The notes: generated by a model from the letters alone, not told the origin. A DNA stretch of 64,000 nucleotides from Caprella mutica (GCA_947561585.1 CANNZV010000115.1:62001-126000), one strand, 5' to 3'; positions 1 to 13,800 are shown, numbered from the stretch's first letter. Made by a program: numbers and translations.

Positions 1-3000
1 GTTTCAGTTTGTCCCATCACAGCAGAATGTTTCAGTTTGTCCCATCACAGCAGAATGTTTCAGTTTGTACCATCACAGCAGAATGTTTCAGTTTGTCCCA
101 TCACAGCAGAATGTTTCTGTTTGTCCCATCACAGCAGAATGTTTCAGTTTGTCCCATCACAGCAGAATGTTTCTGTTTGTCCCATCACATCAGAATGTTT
201 CAGTTTGTCCCATCAAAGCAGAATATTTCAGTTTGTCCCATCACATCAGAATGTTTCAGTTTGTCCCATCACAGCAGAATGTTTCAGCTTGTCCCATCAC
301 AGCAGAATGCTTCAGTTTGTCCCATCACAGCAGAATGTTTCAGCTTGTCCCATCACAGCAGAATGTTTCAGTTTGTCCCATCACAGCAGAATGTTTCAGT
401 TCGTCCCATCACAGCAAAATGTTTCAGTTTGTCCCATCACAGCAGAATGTTTCAGTTCGTCCCATCACAACAGAATGTTTCAATTTGTCCCATCACAGCA
501 GAATGTTTCAGTTTGTCCCATCACAGCAGAATGTTTCAGTTTGTCCCATCACAACAGAATGTTTCAGTTTGTCCCATCACAGCAGAATGTTTCAGTTTGT
601 CCCATCACATCAGAATGTTTCAGTTTGTCCCATCACAGCAGAATGTTTCAGTTTGTCCCATCACAGCAGAATGTTTCATTTTGTCCCATCACAGCAGAAT
701 GTTTCAGTTTGTCCCATCACAGCAGAATGTTTCAGTTTGTCCCATCACAGCAGAATGTTTCAGTTTGTCCCATCACATCAGAATGTTTCAATTTGTCCCA
801 TCACATCAGAATGTTTCAGTTTGTCCCATCACAGCAGAATGTTTCAGTTTGTCCCATCACAGCAGAATGTTTCAGTTTGTCCCATCACATCAGAATGTTT
901 CAATTTGTCCCATCACATCAGAATGTTTCAGTTTGTCCCATCACAGCAGAATGTTTCAGTTTGTCCCATCACATCAGAATGTTTCAGTTTGTCCCATCAC
1001 AGCAGAATGTTTCAGTTTGTCCCATCACAGCAGAATGTTTCAGTTTGTCCCATCACAGCAGAATGTTTCAGTTTGTCCCATCACATCAGAACGTTTCAAT
1101 TTGTCCCATCACAGCAGAATGTTTCAGTTTGTCCCATCACAGCAGAATGTTTCATTTTGTCCCATCACAGCAAAATGTTTCAGTTTGTCCCATCACAGCA
1201 GAATGTTTCATTTTGTCCCATCACAGTAGAATATTTCAGTTTGTCCCATCACAGCAGAATGTTTCAGTTTGTCCCATCACAGCAGAATATTTCAGTTTGT
1301 CCCATCACAGCAGAATGTTACAGTTTGTCCCATCATAGCAGAATGTTTCATTTTGTCCCATCACAGCAGAATGTTTCAGTTTGTCCCATCACAGCAGAAT
1401 GTTTCAGTTTGTCCCATCACAGCAGAATGTTTCAGTTTGTCCCATCACAGCAGAATGTTTCAGTTTGTACCATCACAGCAGAATGTTTCAGTTTGTCCCA
1501 TCACAGCAGAATGTTTCAGTTTGTCCCATCACATCAGAATGTTTCAGTTTGTCCCATCAAAGCAGAATATTTCAGTTTGTCCCATCACATCAGAATGTTT
1601 CAGTTTGTCCCATCACAGCAGAATGTTTCAGCTTGTCCCATCACAGCAGAATGCTTCAGTTTGTCCCATCACAGCAGAAAGTTTCAGCTTGTCCCATCAC
1701 AGCAGAATGTTTCAGTTTGTCTCATCACAGCAGAATGTTTCAGTTCGTCCCATCACAGCAGAATGTTTCAGTTTGTCCCATCACAGCAGAATGTTTCAGT
1801 TCGTCCCATCACAACAGAATGTTTCAATTTGTCCCATCACAGCAGAATGTTTCAGTTTGTCCCATCACAGCAGAATGTTTCAGTTTGTCCCATCACAACA
1901 GAATGTTTCAGTTTGTCCCATCACAACAGAATGTTTCAGTTTGTCCCATCACAGCAGAATGTTTCAGTTTGTCCCATTACAGCAGAATGTTTCAGTTTGT
2001 CCCATCACAGCAGAATGTTTCAGTTTGTCCCATCACAACAGAATGTTTCAGTTTGTCCCATCACAGCAGAATGTTTCAGTTTTCCCCATCACAGCAGAAT
2101 GTTTCAGTTTGTCCCATCACAGCAGAATGTTTCAGTTTGTCCCATCACAGCAGAATGTTTCAGTTTGTCCCATCACAGCAGAATGTTTCAGTTTGTCCCA
2201 TCACAGCAGAATGTTTCAGTTTGTCCCATCACATCAGAATGTTTCAATTTGTCCCATCACAGCAGAATGTTTCAGTTTGTCCCATCACAGCAGAATGTTT
2301 CATTTTGTCCCATCACAGCAAAATGTTTCAGTTTGTCCCATCACAGCAGAATGTTTCATTTTGTCCCATCACAGCAGAATGTTTCAGTTTGTCCCATCAC
2401 AGCAGAATGTTTCAGTTTGTCCCATCACAGCAGAATGTTTCAGTTTGTCCCATCACAGCAGAATGTTTCAGTTTGTCCCATCACAGCAGAATGTTTCAGT
2501 TTGTACCATCACAGCAGAATGTTTCAGTTTGTCCCATCACAGCAGAATGTTTCAGTTTGTCCCATCACATCAGAATGTTTCAGTTTGTCCCATCAAAGCA
2601 GAATATTTCAGTTTGTCCCATCACATCAGAATGTTTCAGTTTGTCCCATCACAGCAGAATGTTTCAGCTTGTCCCATCACAGCAGAATGCTTCAGTTTGT
2701 CCCATCACAGCAGAAAGTTTCAGCTTGTCCCATCACAGCAGAATGTTTCAGTTTGTCTCATCACAGCAGAATGTTTCAGTTCGTCCCATCACAGCAGAAT
2801 GTTTCAGTTTGTCCCATCACAGCAGAATGTTTCAGTTCGTCCCATCACAACAGAATGTTTCAATTTGTCCCATCACAGCAGAATGTTTCAGTTTGTCCCA
2901 TCACAGCAGAATGTTTCAGTTTGTCCCATCACAACAGAATGTTTCAGTTTGTCCCATCACAACAGAATGTTTCAGTTTGTCCCATCACAGCAGAATGTTT

Positions 3001-6000
3001 CAGTTTGTCCCATCACAGCAGAATGTTTCAGTTTGTCCCATTACAGCAGAATGTTTCAGTTTGTCCCATCACAGCAGAATGTTTCAGTTTGTCCCATCAC
3101 AACAGAATGTTTCAGTTTGTCCCATCACAGCAGAATGTTTCAGTTTTCCCCATCACAGCAGAATGTTTCAGTTTGTCCCATCACAGCAGAATGTTTCAGT
3201 TTGTCCCATCACAGCAGAATGTTTCAGTTTGTCCCATCACAGCAGAATGTTTCAGTTTGTCCCATCACAGCAGAATGTTTCAGTTTGTCCCATCACATCA
3301 GAATGTTTCAATTTGTCCCATCACAGCAGAATGTTTCAGTTTGTCCCATCACAGCAGAATGTTTCATTTTGTCCCATCACAGCAAAATGTTTCAGTTTGT
3401 CCCATCACAGCAGAATGTTTCATTTTGTCCCATCACAGCAGAATGTTTCAGTTTGTCCCATCACAGCAGAATGTTTCAGTTTGTCCCATCACAGCAGAAT
3501 ATTTCAGTTTGTCCCATCACAGCAGAATGTTACAGTTTGTCCCATCATAGCAGAATGTTTCAGTTTGTCCCATCACAGCAGAATGTTTCAGTTTGTCCCA
3601 TCACAGCAGAATGTTTCAGTTTGTCCCATCACAGCAGAATGTTTCAGTTTGTCCCATCACAGCAGAATGTTTCAGTTTGTACCATCACAGCAGAATGTTT
3701 CAGTTTGTCCCATCACAGCAGAATGTTTCTGTTTGTCCCATCACAGCAGAATGTTTCAGTTTGTCCCATCACAGCAGAATGTTTCTGTTTGTCCCATCAC
3801 ATCAGAATGTTTCAGTTTGTCCCATCAAAGCAGAATATTTCAGTTTGTCCCATCACATCAGAATGTTTCAGTTTGTCCCATCACAGCAGAATGTTTCAGC
3901 TTGTCCCATCACAGCAGAATGCTTCAGTTTGTCCCATCACAGCAGAATGTTTCAGCTTGTCCCATCACAGCAGAATGTTTCAGTTTGTCCCATCACAGCA
4001 GAATGTTTCAGTTCGTCCCATCACAGCAAAATGTTTCAGTTTGTCCCATCACAGCAGAATGTTTCAGTTCGTCCCATCACAACAGAATGTTTCAATTTGT
4101 CCCATCACAGCAGAATGTTTCAGTTTGTCCCATCACAGCAGAATGTTTCAGTTTGTCCCATCACAACAGAATGTTTCAGTTTGTCCCATCACAGCAGAAT
4201 GTTTCAGTTTGTCCCATCACATCAGAATGTTTCAGTTTGTCCCATCACAGCAGAATGTTTCAGTTTGTCCCATCACAGCAGAATGTTTCATTTTGTCCCA
4301 TCACAGCAGAATGTTTCAGTTTGTCCCATCACAGCAGAATGTTTCAGTTTGTCCCATCACAGCAGAATGTTTCAGTTTGTCCCATCACATCAGAATGTTT
4401 CAATTTGTCCCATCACATCAGAATGTTTCAGTTTGTCCCATCACAGCAGAATGTTTCAGTTTGTCCCATCACAGCAGAATGTTTCAGTTTGTCCCATCAC
4501 ATCAGAATGTTTCAATTTGTCCCATCACATCAGAATGTTTCAGTTTGTCCCATCACAGCAGAATGTTTCAGTTTGTCCCATCACATCAGAATGTTTCAGT
4601 TTGTCCCATCACAGCAGAATGTTTCAGTTTGTCCCATCACAGCAGAATGTTTCAGTTTGTCCCATCACAGCAGAATGTTTCAGTTTGTCCCATCACATCA
4701 GAACGTTTCAATTTGTCCCATCACAGCAGAATGTTTCAGTTTGTCCCATCACAGCAGAATGTTTCATTTTGTCCCATCACAGCAAAATGTTTCAGTTTGT
4801 CCCATCACAGCAGAATGTTTCATTTTGTCCCATCACAGTAGAATATTTCAGTTTGTCCCATCACAGCAGAATGTTTCAGTTTGTCCCATCACAGCAGAAT
4901 ATTTCAGTTTGTCCCATCACAGCAGAATGTTACAGTTTGTCCCATCATAGCAGAATGTTTCAGTTTGTCCCATCACAGCAGAATGTTTCAGTTTGTCCCA
5001 TCACAGCAGAATGTTTCAGTTTGTCCCATCACAGCAGAATGTTTCAGTTTGTCCCATCACAGCAGAATGTTTCAGTTTGTACCATCACAGCAGAATGTTT
5101 CAGTTTGTCCCATCACAGCAGAATGTTTCAGTTTGTCCCATCACATCAGAATGTTTCAGTTTGTCCCATCAAAGCAGAATATTTCAGTTTGTCCCATCAC
5201 ATCAGAATGTTTCAGTTTGTCCCATCACAGCAGAATGTTTCAGCTTGTCCCATCACAGCAGAATGCTTCAGTTTGTCCCATCACAGCAGAAAGTTTCAGC
5301 TTGTCCCATCACAGCAGAATGTTTCAGTTTGTCTCATCACAGCAGAATGTTTCAGTTCGTCCCATCACAGCAGAATGTTTCAGTTTGTCCCATCACAGCA
5401 GAATGTTTCAGTTCGTCCCATCACAACAGAATGTTTCAATTTGTCCCATCACAGCAGAATGTTTCAGTTTGTCCCATCACAGCAGAATGTTTCAGTTTGT
5501 CCCATCACAACAGAATGTTTCAGTTTGTCCCATCACAACAGAATGTTTCAGTTTGTCCCATCACAGCAGAATGTTTCAGTTTGTCCCATTACAGCAGAAT
5601 GTTTCAGTTTGTCCCATCACAGCAGAATGTTTCAGTTTGTCCCATCACAACAGAATGTTTCAGTTTGTCCCATCACAGCAGAATGTTTCAGTTTTCCCCA
5701 TCACAGCAGAATGTTTCAGTTTGTCCCATCACAGCAGAATGTTTCAGTTTGTCCCATCACAGCAGAATGTTTCAGTTTGTCCCATCACAGCAGAATGTTT
5801 CAGTTTGTCCCATCACAGCAGAATGTTTCAGTTTGTCCCATCACATCAGAATGTTTCAATTTGTCCCATCACAGCAGAATGTTTCAGTTTGTCCCATCAC
5901 AGCAGAATGTTTCATTTTGTCCCATCACAGCAAAATGTTTCAGTTTGTCCCATCACAGCAGAATGTTTCATTTTGTCCCATCACAGCAGAATGTTTCAGT

Positions 6001-9000
6001 TTGTCCCATCACAGCAGAATGTTTCAGTTTGTCCCATCACAGCAGAATATTTCAGTTTGTCCCATCACAGCAGAATGTTACAGTTTGTCCCATCATAGCA
6101 GAATGTTTCAGTTTGTCCCATCACAGCAGAATGTTTCAGTTTGTCCCATCACAGCAGAATGTTTCAGTTTGTCCCATCACAGCAGAATGTTTCAGTTTGT
6201 CCCATCACAGCAGAATGTTTCAGTTTGTACCATCACAGCAGAATGTTTCAGTTTGTCCCATCACAGCAGAATGTTTCTGTTTGTCCCATCACAGCAGAAT
6301 GTTTCAGTTTGTCCCATCACAGCAGAATGTTTCTGTTTGTCCCATCACATCAGAATGTTTCAGTTTGTCCCATCAAAGCAGAATATTTCAGTTTGTCCCA
6401 TCACATCAGAATGTTTCAGTTTGTCCCATCACAGCAGAATGTTTCAGCTTGTCCCATCACAGCAGAATGCTTCAGTTTGTCCCATCACAGCAGAATGTTT
6501 CAGCTTGTCCCATCACAGCAGAATGTTTCAGTTTGTCCCATCACAGCAGAATGTTTCAGTTCGTCCCATCACAGCAAAATGTTTCAGTTTGTCCCATCAC
6601 AGCAGAATGTTTCAGTTCGTCCCATCACAACAGAATGTTTCAATTTGTCCCATCACAGCAGAATGTTTCAGTTTGTCCCATCACAGCAGAATGTTTCAGT
6701 TTGTCCCATCACAACAGAATGTTTCAGTTTGTCCCATCACAACAGAATGTTTCAGTTTGTCCCATCACAGCAGAATGTTTCAGTTTGTCCCATCACAGCA
6801 GAATGTTTCAGTTTGTCCCATCACAACAGAATGTTTCAGTTTGTCCCATCACAGCAGAATGTTTCAGTTTGTCCCATCACAGCAGAATGTTTCAGTTTGT
6901 CCCATCACAGCTGAATGTTTCAGTTTGTCCCATCACAACAGAATGTTTCAGTTTGTCCCATCACAGCAGAATGTTTCAGTTTGTCCCATCACAGCAGAAT
7001 GTTTCAGTTTGTCCCATCACAGCAGAATGTTTCAGTTTGTCCCATCACAGCTGAATGTTTCAGTTTGTCCCATCACAACAGAATGTTTCAGTTTGTCCCA
7101 TCACAGCAGAATGTTTCAGTTTGTCCCATCACAGCAGAATGTTTCAGTTTGTCCCATCACAGCTGAATGTTTCAGTTTGTCCCATCACAGCAGAATGTTT
7201 CAGTTTGTCCCATCACAGCTGAATGTTTCAGTTTGTCCCATCACAACAGAATGTTTCAGTTTGTCCCATCACAGCAGAATGTTTCAGTTTGTCCCATCAC
7301 AGCAGAATGTTTCAGTTTGTCCCATCACAGCAGAATGTTTCAGTTTGTCCCATCACAGCAGAATGTTTCAGTTTGTCCCATCACAACAGAATGTTTCAGT
7401 TTGTCCCATCACAGCAGAATGTTTCAGTTTGTCCCATCACAGCAGAATGTTTCAGTTTGTCCCATCACAGCTGAATGTTTCAGTTTGTCCCATCACAACA
7501 GAATGTTTCAGTTTGTCCCATCACAGCAGAATGTTTCAGTTTGTTCCATCACAGCTGAATGTTTCAGTTTGTCCCATCACAACAGAATGTTTCAGTTTGT
7601 CCCATCACAGCAGAATGTTTCAGTTTGTCCCATCACAGCAGAATGTTTCAGTTTGTCCCATCACAACAGAATGTTTCAGTTTGTCCCATCACAGCAGAAT
7701 GTTTCAGTTTGTCCCATCACAGCAGAATGTTTCAGTTTGTCCCATCACAGCAGAATGTTTCAGTTTGTCCCATCACAGCAGAATGTTTCAGTTTGTCCCA
7801 TCACAGCAGAATGTTTCAGTTTGTCCCATCACAGCAGAATGTTTCAGTTTGTCCCATCACAGCAGAATGTTTCAGTTTGTCCCATCACAACAGAATGTTT
7901 CAGTTTGTCCCATCACAGCAGAATGTTTCAGTTTGTCCCATCACAACAGAATGTTTCAGTTTGTCCCATCACAGCAGAATGTTTCAGTTTGTCCCATCAC
8001 AGCAGAATGTTTCAGTTTGTCCCATCACAGCTGAATGTTTCAGTTTGTCCCATCACAACAGAATGTTTCAGTTTGTCCCATCACAGCAGAATGTTTCAGT
8101 TTGTCCCATCACAGCAGAATGTTTCAGTTTGTCCCATCACAGCAGAATGTTTCAGTTTGTCCCATCACAGCAGAATGTTTCAGTTTGTCCCATCACAGCA
8201 GAATGTTTCAGTTTGTCCCATCACAGCAGAATGTTTCAGTTTGTCCCATCACAGCAGAATGTTTCAGTTTGTCCCATCACAGCAGAATGTTTCAATTTGT
8301 CCCATCACAGCAGAATGTTTCAGTTTGTCCCATCACAGCAGAATGTTTCAATTTGTCCCATCACAGTAGAATGTTTCAGTTTGTCCCATCACAGCAGAAT
8401 GTTTCAGTTTGTCCCATCACAGCAGAATGTTTCAGTTTGTCCCATCACAGCAGAATGTTTCAGTTTGTCCCATCACAACAGAATGTTTCAGTTTGTCCCA
8501 TCACAGCAGAATGTTTCAGTTTGTCCCATCACAACAGAATGTTTCAGTTTGTCCCATCACAGCAGAATGTTTCAGTTTGTCCCATCACAGCAGAATGTTT
8601 CAGTTTGTCCCATCACAGCTGAATGTTTCAGTTTGTCCCATCACAACAGAATGTTTCAGTTTGTCCCATCACAGCAGAATGTTTCAGTTTGTCCCATCAC
8701 AGCAGAATGTTTCAGTTTGTCCCATCACAGCAGAATGTTTCAGTTTGTCCCATCACAGCAGAATGTTTCAGTTTGTCCCATCACAGCAGAATGTTTCAGT
8801 TTGTCCCATCACAGCAGAATGTTTCAGTTTGTCCCATCACAGCAGAATGTTTCAGTTTGTCCCATCACAGCAGAATGTTTCAGTTTGTCCCATCACAGCA
8901 GAATGTTTCAGTTTGTCCCATCACAGCAGAATGTTTCAGTTTGTCCCATCACAGCAGAATGTTTCAATTTGTCCCATCACAGCAGAATGTTTCAATTTGT

Positions 9001-9840
9001 CCCATCACAGCAGAATGTTTCAGTTTGTCCCATCACAGCAGAATGTTTCAGTTTGTCCCATCACAACAGAATGTTTCAGTTTGTCCCATCACAACAGAAT
9101 GTTTCAGTTTGTCCCATCACAGCAGAATGTTTCAGTTTGTCCCATCACAGCAGAATGTTTCAGTTTGTCCCATCACAGCAGAATGTTTCAGTTTGTCCCA
9201 TCACAGCAGAATGTTTCAGTTTGTCCCATCACAGCAGAATGTTTCAGTTTGTCCCATCACAGCAGAATGTTTCAGTTTGTCCCATCACAGCAGAATGTTT
9301 CAGTTTGTCCCATCACAGCAGAATGTTTCAGTTTGTCCCATCACAGCAGAATGTTTCAGTTTGTCCCATCACAGCAGAATGTTTCAGTTTGTCCCATCAC
9401 AGCAGAATGTTTCAATTTGTCCCATCACAGCAGAATGTTTCAATTTGTCCCATCACAGCAGAATGTTTCAGTTTGTCCCATCACAGCAGAATGTTTCAGT
9501 TTGTCCCATCACAACAGAATGTTTCAGTTTGTCCCATCACAACAGAATGTTTCAGTTTGTCCCATCACAGCAGAATGTTTCAATTTGTCCCATCACAGCA
9601 GAATGTTTCAGTTTGTCCCATCACAGCAGAATATTTCAGTTTGTCCCATCACAACAGAATGTTTCAGTTTGTCCCATCACAGCAGAATGTTTCAGTTTGT
9701 CCCATCACAGCAGAATGTTTCAGTTTGTCCCATCACAGCAGAATGTTTCAGTTTGTCCCATCACAGCAGAATGTTTCAGTTTGTCCCATCACAAAAGAAT
9801 GTTTCAGTTTGTCCCATCACAGCAGAATGTTTCAGTTTGT
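1..9840 (+). repeat. 28-bp satellite array (array 1), about 351 monomers, open to the left
   Basis: A 28-bp monomer, with core TGTCCCATCACAGCAG, repeats head to tail from base 1 to about 9,840. The first monomer is 1-28, and a monomer again starts at 9,801, exactly 350 x 28 bp later, so there is no net insertion or deletion. Variation is mostly a limited set of substitutions: AGC to AAC or ATC, CAGTTTG to CAATTTG or CATTTTG, and GCAG to GCTG. Three domains are visible: a higher-order-repeat domain (about 1-6,750), a stretch marked by CAGCTGAATG variants (about 6,900-8,640), and a nearly homogeneous end (about 8,640-9,840). The array continues beyond the left edge. Because 28 is not a multiple of 3 and the monomer lacks stops, all three forward frames encode the same 28-residue repeat. 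That is expected of a satellite, and I do not call it a gene. An inverted relative lies at 32,213-34,566. Confidence 0.98.
67..6750 (+). repeat. Higher-order repeat domain inside array 1 (super-repeat 3,612 bp = 129 monomers)
   Basis: A diagnostic TTTGTACCATCA variant occurs at 67, 1,467, 2,503, 3,679, 5,079 and 6,227. The spacings are 1,400, 1,036, 1,176, 1,400 and 1,148 bp, that is 50, 37, 42, 50 and 41 monomers. A second marker (AATGTTACAG followed by CATCATAGCAG) occurs at 1,317, 3,529, 4,929 and 6,077. Both markers give a 3,612-bp displacement (67 to 3,679, 1,317 to 4,929, 1,467 to 5,079). The block 67-3,678 is therefore repeated from 3,679 onward, with the second copy rearranged after about 5,900. 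This is the signature of unequal exchange or segmental amplification of multi-monomer blocks. Confidence 0.9.
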
Positions 9841-10018
9841 CTCTTATCCAGCAATCAGTCGCTGCAGAATTTAGTGGCAGGCTCGTGGTTAGTTTTCTCT
9901 GCGGGGGAGAAGCTTTTATTGTTTTTCTTTCACGCAATCAATGGTTTATAATCTAGAGAGAAATTATCTCTCTGACACTGATACACATTAAAATAAACAA
10001 CAATTGACATTGATATAT
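9838..10018 (+). repeat. 180-bp module adjoining array 1 (inverted copy at 32,033-32,212)
   Basis: This begins where the 28-bp array ends, at TTGTCTCTTATCCAGC, and runs to about 10,018. Its reverse complement is found at 32,033-32,212 next to the second 28-bp array, with few differences (for example GACACTGATACAC here against GACATTGATACAC there). Homology stops at ACATTGATATATTT; beyond that the two loci are unrelated. The array and module thus travel together. No coding potential is apparent beyond open-frame run-off from the array. Confidence 0.9.
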
Positions 10019-10110
10019 TTATGTATGATGTAATTATAGTCTTGCAGATTTTCCTCTATTTGCCGCTTTTATTTCATTGGAGTTTTTCAACTCTAAGAAT
10101 ACAACAATAA

Positions 10111-10460
10111 CAGACAATGTCAGACATAACAATATCAGACATAACAATATCAGACATAACAATATCAGACATAACAATATCAGACATAACAATATCAGAC
10201 ATAACAATATCAGACATAACAATATCAGACATAACAATATCAGACATAAAAATATCAGACATAACAATATCAGACATAACAATATCAGACATAACAATAT
10301 CAGACATAACAATATCAGACATAACAATATCAGACATAACAATATCAGACATAACAATATCAGACATAACAATAACAGACATAACAATATCAGACATAAC
10401 AATATCAGACATAACAATATCAGACATAACAATATCAGACATAACAATAACAGACATAAC
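10111..10460 (+). repeat. 15-bp minisatellite, about 23 copies
   Basis: Units of CAGACATAACAATAT repeat from 10,111 to 10,460 with very few variants (AAAATAT near 10,250, AATAACAG near 10,370 and 10,445). Because 15 is a multiple of 3, five-residue periodic open frames appear on both strands. They are a by-product of the repeat. The array lies between the 180-bp module and the arm at 10,711-10,871, the place occupied by the 59-bp minisatellite in the inverted locus at 31.6 kb. Confidence 0.97.
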
Positions 10461-10710
10461 ATTCCATCATGATATGAGAATGAGAGATTGAAAAATCCCA
10501 TAAAATTCATGAAATCATAAATTTTCTGCACAGTTACCAGAGTAACTCCAGATGTTTTCCCTCTGAGTCGTTGTTTAACTCCATCATATATATCTCTTTT
10601 CATGGTCTCAATAATAATAACTCAACTATGTTTCCTATGATGGAGGCAAGCAATTGGCCACATGTCAGCGTGTGAATATTGAATGACTTACACTGAAACA
10701 GTAGAAAACT

Positions 10711-10871
10711 TCATCATGAGTCAGCATATTTGTCACCTAACCCCAATTGGAATATTAAACACATCAATGCAAACTATTAATCTGAAGTCTCTTTGGTTTG
10801 TAACCAATGGAGATGTGTGAAATTGTGAAATTTTATACTAGGGAGAGGTGACTGGTCAGAACAGCTGATGG
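10711..10871 (+). repeat. Arm sequence, copy 1 (right-end orientation)
   Basis: From TCATCATGAGTCAGCATATT to CAGAACAGCTGATGG this matches 49,661-49,833 in the same orientation and 31,493-31,660 in reverse complement, with only scattered substitutions and one small gap (GCTAACCAATTT missing here). Homology to the other copies stops immediately after GCTGATGG, whereas those two copies share a further 75-85 bp. This copy is therefore truncated, or the outer part is a separate sequence. Tandem arrays lie on its left (inner) side, as for the copy at 49.7 kb. Confidence 0.85.
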
Positions 10872-13800
10872 AGTCAGATGAGAAGTTGCAACAAATTGGA
10901 ATAAGCAAAGACATTTTTTCATTTATATTTCATACTCTTACTAAATTTCAAGTAAAAGCATATTAAAAAGATACTAAAGAATTGTTCAAGTATTTGTTCC
11001 TTATCTTTATCTTCAGGACTTTGTTCTACCAAAATTTTATCCGAAAACAAAGCAAATGCATATCAATTTGATGAAAAGAAATGTCCTAAGATCTCATAAA
11101 TAAAAAACATGTTTTAAGTTAAGTTAAATTAATTTGAAGAAGTGCATTAGTTCAATAACTGAACATTCTTTGAAATATCCATAATTATTTATAATTTCCT
11201 TTAACTAACAATTTATATTTTTCATAATCATTTACGTATTGTTTAGTTTTGTACTAATTATGGTGTATTAGCTTTTGATGTAATTAATTCCATCTTTCTA
11301 TTTTAATTATTTACTGAAAAATGTTATTTGGTGTCTGTTTCCCAGCATCAGTTTTTATTGATATTACTTTTATATAATTTAATATTCTTTTGGCCCTCTA
11401 GTGTGAGCAGATTTTGTTCTCTTCATATCTTCGGGTTTTTGTTTAATTGAAAATATAATTCATAATACAATTACCTGACATATGAAAGTACAAATCTATG
11501 ATTTATGTTGAGCATAAATTAACCCTATCAATTAACATTCTTTATAATTTAGAAAATGTAGATATTGTATGACAGGAAATAAATGATAACAAAGAGTAAA
11601 GATGACTACTGGGACTGTATTGAAATCTAGAGTGAGAAAATAACACTGTGAGATTTTATTCTTCGTACCCATGCGTCATTTCGTACATTTGAATTTGGAT
11701 AATGTTTGAATTTATGTGTAGGACATATGTGTTTATCGAACACATGTCCCATAAAGTGAGTTGTCCCACAAGGAGACACTTGTTCAATAAATATATTCAA
11801 ATGTTTGAATTTAAATTTAAATAATGATAGCAAAGAAAACTAAATATATTCAAGCTACAAAAATTGCAGATTGATTTTAAATAATTATTCTCTTTCCCTC
11901 CCAATCTTCTCCCAGTTTGTTAGTTTGTTTTTTCTCCTTGCTCTCATTTGCTCTCATTTGCTCTCTTTTCTGATTCTGCTCTCACGAAGCTATTTGCTCT
12001 CACAGTGTTATCATAGTAATTACTTTCTATTCTCATTTTGCACTCACTTCACTAACTCACTCTGCTCCAATGCACTTCTCTCACTACAGTCTATGTCCTC
12101 ATTCTTTTTACACTGCTCTCAATTAATTCTCACTGCTCTCACTCACTGCTCTTACTCTGCCTCTCACTCTCCTAGCTCTCACTCTCACAGTTATTCAATC
12201 AATATTCACATCACATTGACTGGCTTGAAATCAGTGCTAAAGAACTCCTATATGGTCTGCCTCCCCTAAAATCAGGACAAACTAAACACCGGATGGAAGG
12301 AGTGGAAAGTCAAACGAGCAGGTATAAACTTAGAGAAAAAAAATTAATAACTTTTTTTGAAACTAGATTGAAATCTTTACTGCGTAATATACCTATATTA
12401 CTTCTGCCCTTCTGGTCGGAAATTACTGATGCACAGTCGGAAACTGTCTTTGTTTTTAGTATTTTGTTATAAACTTTTTGTGTTTTGTATAATAAAAAAT
12501 AATCAGCAGTCATTGCGGCTACTGATTCTTTAGAGTTCCCGCAGTGAGTAAATGAATATCAAAAAATATAGAAATAGTGATGCAGAAATAATAGTGACAA
12601 TGTAGAATCAACAAATTATAAATGAAGATCAGTTGTATAGACTAAGATTTCAGAGGTCAAAAGCGCGTACTGTAAATGAGTGCATTGAAAGAAAAACAGA
12701 GGGAAAATTTGGCCACGAGCATTAAAAAGTTGATCCGTATATATCTAATGTATTCCTGCAACCAAATTCGAAATTGCTATGCACCATCTACCCTCAATTC
12801 AATGGTACATATGTATTCCCTGCGCAATGTGCAGTGTACCACTGTACTTCGTGCACCCTGCACCCCCCCCCCCCTGTCTCATTATCTCCCCATTCATCAG
12901 AGTATTTTGGAACAACACTCCAAAGAAGCACCACAGTTGGTACTGAGTTAAAAAAATACTATATTGAGGACCATTGAAACTATTGCAATAGATATATTTT
13001 ATCCCCTGCTTTCTAATTCTAACTCCTTACTTGTAAATCGAATCCAGGACTTCCATATATTTATTGTTTATTATTTAAATTACATTGAATTTAGCGTAAG
13101 TAATATTCTAATACAGTTGAACCTCTGGAATCATTTCTCCTTTCTGTTTTCTTTTAGGCATCGGCATGAAATACTATAAAACATTAGTTATACTAAGTTC
13201 TTCTCTTTGCTAACTATAACACTCTGCAGAGCCGCACACAGGCTAATGGACTGTGCAAGTGACAAGGGTCTATCTATACTGGTTTCCTAATGTTTTTCAG
13301 TTGGGAAAGAGGGTAGATGTCCAATAGATAGGAAATAGTAGAGTACCATTAAATGGGAAAATAATGGAAATAGGGATTAATATCTTTGGTGGTAAAACAT
13401 TATCTAGTATTTTTAATTATTACAGAAGATAAAACAGTAGAATATATTCTATTAAACACAGTATTATTATTTCTCGAAGCTTAGAAATTACAGAACTTAC
13501 AAATAATGAAGTCACGCTGGACACACGCCATGTTTCTCTGTGATTTAAGTGCAGTGTTGATAGAGAGCACTTTGTTGTAGATCGATGAGCAGCACAAAGT
13601 AATATTGAGTTTGTAATTAGAAAAGGTAAGGGGCGTGAAAAGCACTCATTTGTGAACATAATAACTTATTGACTATCCAATTACCAATGATATATATAAT
13701 ATTATCTATAGGACACCTGAAGCACTGAAAACAATCACGGTACCTAAAAACAAAACAAAACAAAGAAACAATATAGAACAATATAATCAATACTTCAACA

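Noticed and set aside
1..9840. A CRISPR array
   Set aside because: Units are contiguous with no unique spacers, no cas genes are present, and the context is eukaryotic transposon-rich DNA.
9..9956. Open frames of 400-1,190 codons encoding a Ser/His/Phe/Gln/Cys-rich 28-residue repeat as a real protein
   Set aside because: All three forward frames are open with the same peptide because the 28-bp monomer lacks stops. Frames begin and end wherever a variant creates ATG or a stop, and there is no unique N-terminal or C-terminal domain. The reverse-oriented copy at 32-34.6 kb has indels.
10034..10603. Leu/Ile/Cys-rich 189-codon minus-strand frame resembling a membrane protein
   Set aside because: It is the 15-bp minisatellite read in one frame; equally long frames exist in the other frames and on the other strand.
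11930..12190. CT-rich tract as a tandem array or promoter element
   Set aside because: No fixed period was found; it reads as degenerate simple sequence.
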